A stretch of DNA of 64,000 bases from Streptomyces collinus Tu 365 (GTDB lineage Bacteria; Actinomycetota; Actinomycetes; Streptomycetales; Streptomycetaceae). Positions 27,987-35,572 of the stretch are shown one piece after another (positions within the stretch are counted from its first letter, which is position 1; each line of letters starts with the position of its first letter). The notes below the pieces were generated by a model that saw only the letters and a list, made by a program, of their open reading frames with translations, did no database searches and was not told the origin of the DNA. The position numbers were made by a program, and so were the translations under genes. The DNA is taken from contig NC_021985.1 in the NCBI RefSeq assembly GCF_000444875.1, forward strand, positions 4,422,170 through 4,486,169, read 5' to 3'.

Positions 27987-28301
27987 GGCGCGTCCGTCAC
28001 GTGAGGAAGCTCTCAGGGGTCGTGCCGGCGCTCGCCGGCACGTGGCGAGGGGCGGGCGCCCGGATCGTGGCGCTTGTCACGGCGGCCGGATGCGGTCGGG
28101 GCGGTGGGCGCGGGCGGTCGCTGTGACCGCGATCACGCTCCATGGTGCGGGGTGGCGAGGGTGACCCGGGTCACCGACTTCTCCTCAGGTGCCGAGTTGT
28201 CCACAGGGTCTGACGGGTTTCGGTCACCGGCTGTACGGTCTGCACGAGTTGGGCTTCGGCCCGGCGTTCGTGCCAGTACGTGTTCGGGGGAGGCGGTCGT
28301 G
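27987..28301. other. Intergenic region before the DUF2252 gene
   Basis: No gene is visible. It contains a perfect DnaA box (TTGTCCACA, 28197-28205) and an imperfect CACGTGAGGAA sequence too degenerate to call parS. Several GTCAC/GGTGAC repeats lie around 28130-28180. Confidence 0.5.
28197..28205 (+). other. Isolated DnaA box
   Basis: TTGTCCACA, the form preferred in Streptomyces oriC, about 100 bases upstream of the DUF2252 start. Confidence 0.6.
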
Positions 28302-29738
28302 ATGACCGGAGCCGGTGTGGTGGAAGTGACGGAGCCGGGCGGGCGGACGGTGGCTCCTCGGCTGCCCCGGGTGCGGGGGTTCGCCGCGTGGCCGCCGCAG
28401 GGGTCGCCCAAGAAGGAGGGCAAGGCGCTCCGGACGAGCGTGCCGCGCGACGCCCACCGCACGCTCGAAGCGGACGGCTCCCGTCCGGGCGCCGTCGCCG
28501 CGGTGGAGGAGTCCAACGCCGGCCGCATCCCCGAGCTGACGCCGATCCGGGTGGGACGGATGGCGGCCACCCCCTTCGCCTTCCTGCGCGGCTCGGCCGG
28601 CCTCATGGCCCATGACCTGGCGCGCACCCCGGCCACCGGGATCACCACCCAGATCTGCGGCGACGCGCACGCGGCCAACTTCGGTCTCTACGGCGACGCG
28701 CGCGGCGGCCTGGTCATCGACCTCAACGACTTCGACGAGACCGTGCACGGCCCCTGGGAGTGGGACCTGAAGCGGCTCGCCGCCTCGCTGGTGCTGTCCG
28801 GGCGGGAGGCGGGCGCCGACGAGGACACGTGCCGCCAGGCGGCCCAGGACGCCGTGGGCGCCTACCGGCGCACCATGCGGCTGCTGGCCAAGCTGCCGGT
28901 GCTGGACGCCTGGAACGCCATCGCGGACGAGCGGCTGGTCTCCCACGCCGACGCCCACGACCTGCTGGGCACGCTGGAGCGGGTCTCGGAGAAGGCCCGC
29001 GCCAACACCAGCGGCCGCTTCGCGGCGAAGTCCACGGAGGAGACCGTCGACGGCGGCCGCCGCTTCGTCGACGCGTCCCCGGTCCTGCGCCGCATACCCG
29101 ACGCCGAGGCCGCGGCGGTGGCCGCGTCCCTGGAGCCGTACGTGGCCACGCTGTCCGAGGACCGCCCGCCGCTGCTGGCCCGGCACGCGGTGCACGACGT
29201 GGCCTTCCGGGTCGTCGGCACCGGCAGTGTCGGCACCCGGTCCTACGTGGTGCTGCTCCTCGACCACCGGGGCGAGCCGCTGGTGCTCCAGGTGAAGGAG
29301 GCCCGGCCCTCCGCACTCGTCCCGCACCTGGCCACGGCCGGTTTCGCCACGGCGCCGGTGGAGCACGAGGGGCGCCGGGTCGTCCTCGGCCAGAAGCGGA
29401 TGCAGGTGGTCAGCGACATCCTGCTGGGCTGGACCACGGTCGACGGGCGGCCCTACCAGGTCCGCCAGTTCCGCAACCGCAAGGGCAGCGTCGACCCGGC
29501 CGCGCTCGCCGCCGACCAGGTCGACGACTACGGCCGGATGACCGGGGCCCTGCTCGCCCGCGCCCACGCGCACAGCGCCGACCCGCGTCTGATCGCCGGC
29601 TACTGCGGCAAGAACGAGGAGCTGGACGAGGCGATGGCCGACTTCGCCGTGGCCTACGCCGACCGCACCGAGGCGGACCACGCGGACCTGGTCGCCGCGG
29701 TGCGCTCGGGACGGATCGCGGCCGAGATGGGGGTGTGA
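28302..29738 (+). CDS. DUF2252 family protein
   Basis: 478 residues from ATG 28302 behind GGGGGAGG; an adjacent in-frame GTG at 28299 is an alternative. DUF2252 is a kinase-fold family: seen here are PFAFLRGSAGLMAHDLA, ICGDAHAANFG (HGDxHxxN-like loop), IDLNDFDET (DFG-like metal site) and WEWDLKRLAASLV. The family is predicted to phosphorylate a small molecule; the substrate is unknown. No signal peptide. It is a single gene with no clear operon partner. Confidence 0.9.
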   Translation: MTGAGVVEVTEPGGRTVAPRLPRVRGFAAWPPQGSPKKEGKALRTSVPRDAHRTLEADGSRPGAVAAVEESNAGRIPELTPIRVGRMAATPFAFLRGSAGLMAHDLARTPATGITTQICGDAHAANFGLYGDARGGLVIDLNDFDETVHGPWEWDLKRLAASLVLSGREAGADEDTCRQAAQDAVGAYRRTMRLLAKLPVLDAWNAIADERLVSHADAHDLLGTLERVSEKARANTSGRFAAKSTEETVDGGRRFVDASPVLRRIPDAEAAAVAASLEPYVATLSEDRPPLLARHAVHDVAFRVVGTGSVGTRSYVVLLLDHRGEPLVLQVKEARPSALVPHLATAGFATAPVEHEGRRVVLGQKRMQVVSDILLGWTTVDGRPYQVRQFRNRKGSVDPAALAADQVDDYGRMTGALLARAHAHSADPRLIAGYCGKNEELDEAMADFAVAYADRTEADHADLVAAVRSGRIAAEMGV

Positions 29739-29855
29739 CGCGGGGGGCGGTGGCGACGGGGAGCGCGGTGACGGCGGGTGCGGCGGCCGGTTCTCCTGCG
29801 GGGTGAGCGGGCCGTCTCCGGGTGATCGGTTTCGGCCGTGGCCTACGCTGGGCGG

Positions 29856-30668
29856 GTGACCACCCCGGAAGCTGAGCAGTCCCAGGCACCGCGGCCCGAG
29901 GAACGGCTGGAACAGGCCGTGCGGGCAGCCGAGCAGGCGTTGATCGAGTACGAGATCGCCGTGGAGACCTTCCGCGTCGAGGTCGAGAACTTCTCCCGGC
30001 TGCACGACCAGAAGCTCGGTCCGCTCTACTCCCGGATCGAGGAGCTGGACGCGCGGATCGCCGAGGCCAGGGCCGCTCTCACCGGCGACCCGGAGGACAT
30101 CCGCCGGGCCGAGGAGGCCCGCGCCCACGTCCTGCCGATCCCTGGCGTGGAGGAACTGCTGCACGGCTGGATGGACGGGCACGGCCTGTTCCCGGAGGCC
30201 GCCGCCATGCTCACCGACCAGCCGGTGCGGCCGCCTCAGCGGGTGCGGCCCAGCGAGGAGGCCCGCCGGCTCTACCGCGAGCTGGCCCGCAAGGTGCACC
30301 CCGACCTCGCCCAGGAGGAAGGGGAGCGGCAGCGGCGCGAGGAGTTCATCACCCGGGTCAACGACGCCTACGCCCGCGGCGACGAGAAGCTGCTCCAGGA
30401 ACTGGCCGACGAGTGGGCCGCGGGCCCCGTGCCGCCCGAGCGGCGGCCGAGCCGCGCCGAGGAGCTGTACGCCCGGCTGGAGTGGCTCGACCAGCGCAAG
30501 GAGCTGCTCACCCTGGTCGCCCGTGAGCTGGAGGACGGCCCGGTGGCGGGCATGCTGCGGCTCGCCCCGGACGACCCCGACGGCCTGCTCGAGGAGATCG
30601 CCGGCCGGCTGCTCGGCGACATCGCGCAGCGGGAGGCCGAGCTGGCGGGCCTGCAGGAGCAGGGCTGA
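29856..30668 (+). CDS. J-domain protein with coiled-coil N-terminus
   Basis: 270 residues from GTG 29856. Residues about 15-90 are coiled coil. A J-domain-like segment follows (about 133-180: EEARRLYRELARKVHPDLAQEEGERQRREEF), with the HPD motif that activates Hsp70 at 148-150. There is no Gly/Phe region or zinc finger, so it is a class C J protein, probably recruiting DnaK to a specific client through its helical parts. It lies 31 bases upstream of the rhodanese gene and is likely co-transcribed. Confidence 0.82.
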   Translation: MTTPEAEQSQAPRPEERLEQAVRAAEQALIEYEIAVETFRVEVENFSRLHDQKLGPLYSRIEELDARIAEARAALTGDPEDIRRAEEARAHVLPIPGVEELLHGWMDGHGLFPEAAAMLTDQPVRPPQRVRPSEEARRLYRELARKVHPDLAQEEGERQRREEFITRVNDAYARGDEKLLQELADEWAAGPVPPERRPSRAEELYARLEWLDQRKELLTLVARELEDGPVAGMLRLAPDDPDGLLEEIAGRLLGDIAQREAELAGLQEQG

Positions 30669-30699
30669 GACGAGCCGCGCTTCGGGTAGCGTCGGGGGC

Positions 30700-31047
30700 A
30701 TGAGTTTCGGAGCTGGTGTGCCCACGGTCGAGGTCACGGACCTCAAGGACGGCGACTTCCTGCTGGACGTCCGCGAGGACGAGGAGTGGGACGCCGGCCA
30801 CGCCGAAGGGGCGCTGCACATCCCCATGAGCGAGTTCGTGGCCCGCTACGGCGAGCTGACCGAGGCCGCCCCGCAGGACGGCCGGGTCAACGTGATCTGC
30901 CGCTCCGGCGGCCGCTCGGCGCAGGTCACGATGTATCTGGTCCAGCAGGGCATCGACGCCGTGAACGTCGACGGCGGCATGCAGGTCTGGCAGGCCGCGG
31001 GGCGGCCGGTGATCACCGACGGCGGGGCACCGGGCGCGGTCGTCTGA
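30700..31047 (+). CDS. Single-domain rhodanese-like sulfurtransferase
   Basis: 115 residues with the rhodanese core: LLDVREDEEWDAGHAEGALHIP, then active-site Cys67 in the loop CRSGGRS, and VNVDGGMQVWQAAGRPV. The loop length suits sulfur transfer from thiosulfate or a protein persulfide. Cytoplasmic. The partner is unclear; linkage to the J-domain gene may be only transcriptional. Confidence 0.93.
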   Translation: MSFGAGVPTVEVTDLKDGDFLLDVREDEEWDAGHAEGALHIPMSEFVARYGELTEAAPQDGRVNVICRSGGRSAQVTMYLVQQGIDAVNVDGGMQVWQAAGRPVITDGGAPGAVV

Positions 31048-31086
31048 GCGACACGGGGCCCGAACCCGCCCTCCCGGCACCTCGGT

Positions 31087-31188
31087 GCCGGACGCGGGCC
31101 GGATGCCGGATGCGGGCCGGACGCCGGATGCGGGCCGGATGCCGGATGCGGGCCGGATGCCGGATGCGGGCCGGATGCCGGATGCCGG
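31087..31188. repeat. 18-bp tandem repeat array in an intergenic spacer
   Basis: Five near-identical units of GCCGGATGCGGGCCGGAT (31087-31176) plus a partial sixth unit, between the rhodanese gene and the convergent acyl-CoA dehydrogenase. Transitions (GAC/GAT) distinguish units. It encodes no gene. Confidence 0.9.
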
Positions 31189-31196
31189 TCGGTGGT

Positions 31197-32330
31197 TCAG
31201 CTGAGGGCGTGGGTCGCCAGCAGATCCCCCAAGGTCTCCTCGTACGCCGCCGCGGGGCCGAGCGACAGCTCCAGGTGCTTGGCCCAGGCGTGGTACCGGT
31301 GCAGCGGGTAGTCGGTGTCCGCGCCGAACCCGCCGTGCAGGTGCTGTGCCGTCTGCACCACGCGCCGCACGCCCTCCGCCGCCCAGATCTTCGCCACGGC
31401 GACGTCCCCGGCGGCGGGCAGCGCACCCGGCGCGCCGGAGGCGATCCGCCAGGCGGCCTGCCAGAGGGTGGCCTCCATGGCGCGCAGGTCGATGTACCGG
31501 TCGGCGGCCTGGACGGCCACCGCCTGGAAGGTGGCGATCGGATACCCGAACTGCTCCCGCCTGCCGGTGTAGTCCGCGGTCATCCGCAGCACCTGTTCCC
31601 CGAGACCGAGGGCCAGCGCGCAGGTGCCGGTAGCCAGCAGCGCGTGCAGACCCTCCCAGGCGCCCGCCGCCTCGATCACACGGTCCGCCCCGATCCGCGC
31701 CGACCGCAGCCGCAGCTCGGCCAGCCGCTCCCCGCTGGTGGAGATCTGCTCGGCGAGTTCCAGTCCGTCCTGTCCGCGGCCGACCAGCGCGAGCACGGTC
31801 CGGTCGGCGTCGGTGTGCGCCGGCACGAGGACGAGGTCCGCGTCGAAGGCCCACGGCACCGCTGTCTGCGTCCCGTCCAGCACCCAGTCAGGGCCGTCCC
31901 GCCGCGCGCTGACGGCGAGGCTCGCCGGGTCGTGCCCGGTGCGGCCGTGCGCGGCGACCGTCAGCACCGGCTCGCCGTGTCCCGCCGGGGCCAGCAGCCG
32001 CTCCGCGAGTTCCGCGCCGCCGTACGTCTGCAGGGTCGCGAGGGCCGCGCTGTGCTCCAGCAGCGGCACCCGGGCCAGCACGCGCGCTGACTCGCGCAGC
32101 ACCTGGCACAGCGCGACGGCGTCGAGACCCGCGCCGCCGTAGCGCTCGTCGAGCAGCAGGCCGAGCAGGTCCGCGCCGGCCAGTCGGGACCACAGGTCCC
32201 GGTCGAAGCCCTCGGCCACGGCGCCGGTGGTGAGCGCGGGACTGGGCACCGCGTCAGGTGCCACCCCGGCGAACACCCCCCGTGCCGCCTCCGCCGCCGC
32301 CACCTGCTCCTCGCTGAAGGTGAAGTCCAC
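31197..32330 (-). CDS. Acyl-CoA dehydrogenase
   Basis: 377 residues, full family length. N-terminal helical domain (MDFTFSEEQ), middle beta domain, and a C-terminal helical domain with YTGRREQFGYPIATFQAVAVQAAD and VQTAQHLHGGFGADTDYPLHRYHAWAK. The HGGFGADTDYPLHRY ending resembles the FadE subfamily used by actinobacteria on steroid or branched side-chain CoA thioesters. It is an FAD enzyme that oxidises an acyl-CoA to the 2-enoyl-CoA. A KstR-type inverted repeat stands 58 bases upstream. In mycobacteria such enzymes act as heterotetramers with a second gene; none is adjacent here. Confidence 0.9.
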   Translation of the reverse strand: MDFTFSEEQVAAAEAARGVFAGVAPDAVPSPALTTGAVAEGFDRDLWSRLAGADLLGLLLDERYGGAGLDAVALCQVLRESARVLARVPLLEHSAALATLQTYGGAELAERLLAPAGHGEPVLTVAAHGRTGHDPASLAVSARRDGPDWVLDGTQTAVPWAFDADLVLVPAHTDADRTVLALVGRGQDGLELAEQISTSGERLAELRLRSARIGADRVIEAAGAWEGLHALLATGTCALALGLGEQVLRMTADYTGRREQFGYPIATFQAVAVQAADRYIDLRAMEATLWQAAWRIASGAPGALPAAGDVAVAKIWAAEGVRRVVQTAQHLHGGFGADTDYPLHRYHAWAKHLELSLGPAAAYEETLGDLLATHALS

Positions 32331-32371
32331 GGCCCTGTCCTCCTGGCGGTCCGGTCGTCCTACGGTTCGTC

Positions 32372-32384
32372 TGACGGGCCGTCA
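32372..32384. promoter_or_regulatory. Inverted repeat TGACGG-G-CCGTCA upstream of the acyl-CoA dehydrogenase
   Basis: A perfect 13-base inverted repeat with six-base arms, four bases from the KstR-like repeat. It is a likely second repressor site or part of a composite operator. Confidence 0.45.
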
Positions 32385-32387
32385 AGA

Positions 32388-32401
32388 TAGAACAGGTTCT
32401 A
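32388..32401. promoter_or_regulatory. KstR-like operator
   Basis: TAGAACAGGTTCTA has six-base perfect arms and fits the TNNAACNNGTTNNA consensus of KstR, the TetR-family repressor of cholesterol catabolism in mycobacteria and rhodococci. It lies 58 bases before the acyl-CoA dehydrogenase start. Confidence 0.6.
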
Positions 32402-32634
32402 GAAGAAGGGAACGGGAAGGGCGGCGCGGGCCGTATCGAGTACGTTCGAGCCGGCCCACCGCCGCGGGCGGTGCGGCGTGGCGAGGACCACCGCCACGGG
32501 GCCGTACCCGGGGCTGCGCCGGGCGACCGGGGCTGAGTACCGTTCCCTCCCGGGCACCGAGCAGTGGCGCCCGGGACGAGCGGGGCGCCGGTGACGAGGC
32601 CGGGACGACCGACTGGAGCGGGGGACGGGGCGTA

Positions 32635-33474
32635 ATGGACGCGTACGACGAGGACTCACAGGCCCCGGCCGGGCCGGACGGGTCGGCCGGGCCGGGTGAC
32701 CTCCACGCCCCCGCCGACCCCGCTGACCAGGTTGATCAAGCTGATCCCGGGGATCCCGGACCTGGTGGTCCTGGTGGTCCTGGTGATTCCCCGCCCGCCG
32801 GGCCGGCGGACGCCGCGGCCGCGCCCCGGACCGGTGTCGCCGCCCTCTCCCCCCGCTACCAGGTCGGCGCCGCGGTGGCGCTCGCCGTGGTGGCCGTCAC
32901 CGCGTGCGTGCACCTGGCCATGGTGTTCCTGAGCGTGGCGCCGGCGAACACGGTCACCAAGCAGCACGGCCAGGCGATAGAGGACTGGGTCTTTCCGGAG
33001 TTCGAGCAGAACTGGAAGCTGTTCGCCCCGAACCCGCTGCAGCAGAACATCGCCGTCCAGGTGCGCGCCGAGCTGCGGACGAAGGAGGGCGGCCTGTTCA
33101 CCACCGGCTGGTACGACCTCTCCGCCCGGGACGGCGCCGACATCGACGGCAACCTGGCGCCCAGCCACACCCAGCAGAACGAGCTGCGGCGCGGCTGGGA
33201 CTTCTTCGTCGCCACGCACGGCGCCGACAACCGGCCCATCGGCATGCGGGGCTCGCTGTCCGAGCAGTACGTGCGCCGGATCGTCGTGATGCGCCTGAAC
33301 AGGGAGGACACGATCCACCGCGAGGGCGTCGTGCGGCGCGTGCAGGTCCGCTCCAGCACCACGAACGTGCAGCCGCCCGCGTGGAGTCAGGAGAAGATCT
33401 CCGACAAGCCCGTCTACCGTGTGCTCCCCTGGTGGACGGTGAGCGCCGACGAGGCCGCGGGAGGCGTGCGGTGA
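32635..33474 (+). CDS. DUF5819 family membrane-anchored protein
   Basis: 279 residues from ATG 32635. A 70-residue Asp/Pro/Gly-rich cytoplasmic tail leads to one membrane helix (about 76-100). An extracellular domain follows, opening with EDWVFPEFEQNWKLFAPNP (WKLFAPNP 127-134), the DUF5819 signature. The stop overlaps the GTG of the next gene, so the two are translationally coupled. Function is unknown; the W-x-FAPNP motif and coupling to an HTTM protein recall SdpA beside SdpB. See findings. Confidence 0.85.
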   Translation: MDAYDEDSQAPAGPDGSAGPGDLHAPADPADQVDQADPGDPGPGGPGGPGDSPPAGPADAAAAPRTGVAALSPRYQVGAAVALAVVAVTACVHLAMVFLSVAPANTVTKQHGQAIEDWVFPEFEQNWKLFAPNPLQQNIAVQVRAELRTKEGGLFTTGWYDLSARDGADIDGNLAPSHTQQNELRRGWDFFVATHGADNRPIGMRGSLSEQYVRRIVVMRLNREDTIHREGVVRRVQVRSSTTNVQPPAWSQEKISDKPVYRVLPWWTVSADEAAGGVR

Positions 33475-34817
33475 ACCGTCTCTCCCTGACCCTGTCGCGG
33501 GCCATCGCCCGCGTGACCGAGTCGCCGCTCGGCCGGTACCAGAGCGCCGTGATCCGCATCGGCTTCGCCGGGACCTGGCTGCTGTTCCTGCTGCGCGAGT
33601 TCCCGCACCGCCAGGAGCTGTACGGTCCCGACGGCCCGTGGAGCTGGGACCTCGCCCGGCGGCTCACGTCCGACAACCACGCCTTCACCGCCCTGATGTG
33701 GTCCGGCGGGCAGCTCTGGTTCGAGGTCTTCTACCTGCTGGCGATCCTCTCCAGCGCGGCGCTGATGCTGGGCTGGCGCACCCGGACCGCGTCCCTGCTG
33801 TTCATGGTGGGCGTGCTGTCCCTGCAGAACCGCAGCGTCTTCGTGGGCGACGGCGGTGACAACGTCCTGCACCTGATGTCGATCTACCTGGTGTTCACGC
33901 GGTGCGGCGGGGTGTGGTCGCTGGACGCGCGGCGGGCCGCCCTCCGGGAGGCGGCGCGCGAGCGCGGGCAGCGGGCGTCCGGCGACCGGGTGGGCCCCGC
34001 GCTGTGGGTGGTGCTCGGCCTGGTGCTGGGCGGTGTGACGCTGGCGGGCCGGTTCGACGGCGGGCTCGTGCCGGTGCTGCTGTGGACGGCGTGGGCCGGT
34101 CTCGGCCTCTGGGGTGCGGTGCAGCGCCTGGAGCGGGCCCGGGAGCCGCGGATCCTGCTGGACGTGATCGCCAACGTCCTGCACAACGGCGCCCTGTGCG
34201 TGATCATGGCGGAGGCGTGCCTGATCTACGCCACGGCCGGCTGGTACAAGATCCAGGGGTCGCGCTGGCAGGACGGCACGGCCGTCTACTACCCGCTGCA
34301 CCTGGACTACTTCTCGCCGTGGCCCGGTCTGGCCGACCTGATGTCGTCCAGCGGCACGATCATGATGATCGTGGCCTACGGGACCGTCATGGTGCAGGTC
34401 GCCTTCCCGTTCACCCTGTTCAACCGGCGGGTCAAGAACGTCCTGCTGGTGCTGATGATGACCGAGCACGCCGTGATCGCGGTCGTCCTCGGCCTGCCGT
34501 TCTTCTCGCTCGCGATGATCACCGCCGACGCCGTCTTCCTGCCGACGTCCTTCCTGCTCCTGCTCGGCGGCCTGGTGGCACGGGCGCGCGGCCGGATGAC
34601 CGGGCGTGGTGAAGGCCATGGCGACGGCCACGGTGACGGTGCCCGCCCGGACGACCCGGGCCACGAAGGCGACTCCGGTCTCGAAGGCGACTCCGGTCTC
34701 GAAGGCGGCCCCGGCCGCGACGGCGAGTCCGACGGAAGTGGTGACGGCGACGGGACGCTGCCCGCGCCGCGCTCGCCGGAGGAGGGCACGCGGGGCCACG
34801 TAGGGTTCACCGCATGA
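33471..34817 (+). CDS. HTTM-domain integral membrane protein (vitamin K gamma-carboxylase-like)
   Basis: 448 residues from GTG 33471. About eight membrane helices, with typical HTTM motifs: LRIGFAG-like start (IRIGFAGTWLLFLLREF), SVFVGDGGDNVLHLMSIYLVFT, AEACLIYATAGWYKIQGSRWQDGTAVYYPLHLDYFSPWPGL and VMVQVAFPFTLFNRRVKNVLL. HTTM proteins include SdpB and the gamma-glutamyl carboxylase. The C-terminal 60 residues are a hydrophilic Gly/Asp/Glu-rich tail with duplicated GDSGLEG. The gene overlaps both neighbours: DUF5819 upstream (GTGA) and the methyltransferase downstream (ATGA). Confidence 0.9.
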   Translation: MNRLSLTLSRAIARVTESPLGRYQSAVIRIGFAGTWLLFLLREFPHRQELYGPDGPWSWDLARRLTSDNHAFTALMWSGGQLWFEVFYLLAILSSAALMLGWRTRTASLLFMVGVLSLQNRSVFVGDGGDNVLHLMSIYLVFTRCGGVWSLDARRAALREAARERGQRASGDRVGPALWVVLGLVLGGVTLAGRFDGGLVPVLLWTAWAGLGLWGAVQRLERAREPRILLDVIANVLHNGALCVIMAEACLIYATAGWYKIQGSRWQDGTAVYYPLHLDYFSPWPGLADLMSSSGTIMMIVAYGTVMVQVAFPFTLFNRRVKNVLLVLMMTEHAVIAVVLGLPFFSLAMITADAVFLPTSFLLLLGGLVARARGRMTGRGEGHGDGHGDGARPDDPGHEGDSGLEGDSGLEGGPGRDGESDGSGDGDGTLPAPRSPEEGTRGHVGFTA

Positions 34818-35572
34818 CCGACCCCGTGAGCCGCTGGCGCGAGCACGCCGAGGGCGCCGTGCTGCTCGACGGCTTCCACGCCCTCAAGCACGCGCTGCGC
34901 TTCGGCGCGCGGGTCCCGGTGGCGGTCACCACCGACCGGCGGGCGACGCTGGCCCTCGCCGGGGAACTGGCCGGGGACGTCAGGGACCGGCTGGACGCGC
35001 TGCTGACGGAGGTGCCGGGTGGGGCGTACGCCACGCTGGTGCCGCGCCCGCACCCGACGGGCGTCGCCGCGCTGGCCGTACGGCCCTCCCGGGAGGCGCA
35101 GCTCCGGGTGCTCGGCCGCACGCCCCGCAGTACGCCGGTCGTGGTCCTCGACAACCCGCGCAACCTCGGCAACGCCGGGGCGGTGATCCGGTTGGCCGCG
35201 GGCTTCGGGGCGACCGGTGTGGTCACCACGGGCACGCTCGACCCGTGGCACCCCACGGTGGTGCGCGGCGGGGCCGGGCTGCACTTCGCGACCGCCGTGG
35301 AACGGCTCGACGTCACGGAGCTGCCCGCCGGGCCGCTGTTCGCCCTCGACCCGGAGGGCGAGGACATCCGGGGCACCGTCCTGCCGGACGACGCCGTGCT
35401 GGCCTTCGGCTCGGAGCGCACCGGTCTGTCGGACGAGCTGCGCGCGCGTGCCGACCGCCTGCTGCGGCTGCCGATGCGCCCCCAGGTCTCCAGCTACAAC
35501 CTGGCCACCAGCGTGGCCATGACGCTGTACCACTGGAGTGTCACCGCCGGGGGCGCACCCGCCCTGTCCTAG
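34814..35572 (+). CDS. SpoU-family (TrmH-like) RNA 2'-O-methyltransferase
   Basis: 252 residues from ATG 34814. SPOUT motifs are all present: motif 1 DNPRNLGNAGAVIRLAAGFG, motif 2 LAFGSERTGLS, and motif 3 RLPMRPQVSSYNLATSVAMTLYHW, which together form the SAM-binding trefoil knot. The N-terminal part is the usual RNA-binding region. The target (rRNA or tRNA) cannot be told from sequence. It is coupled to the HTTM gene and its last four bases overlap the convergent paaN stop. Confidence 0.93.
   Translation: MTDPVSRWREHAEGAVLLDGFHALKHALRFGARVPVAVTTDRRATLALAGELAGDVRDRLDALLTEVPGGAYATLVPRPHPTGVAALAVRPSREAQLRVLGRTPRSTPVVVLDNPRNLGNAGAVIRLAAGFGATGVVTTGTLDPWHPTVVRGGAGLHFATAVERLDVTELPAGPLFALDPEGEDIRGTVLPDDAVLAFGSERTGLSDELRARADRLLRLPMRPQVSSYNLATSVAMTLYHWSVTAGGAPALS

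Noticed and set aside
28000..28012. CGTCACGTGAGGAA as a further parS
   Set aside because: Too many mismatches outside the central CACGTG, which is common in GC-rich DNA.
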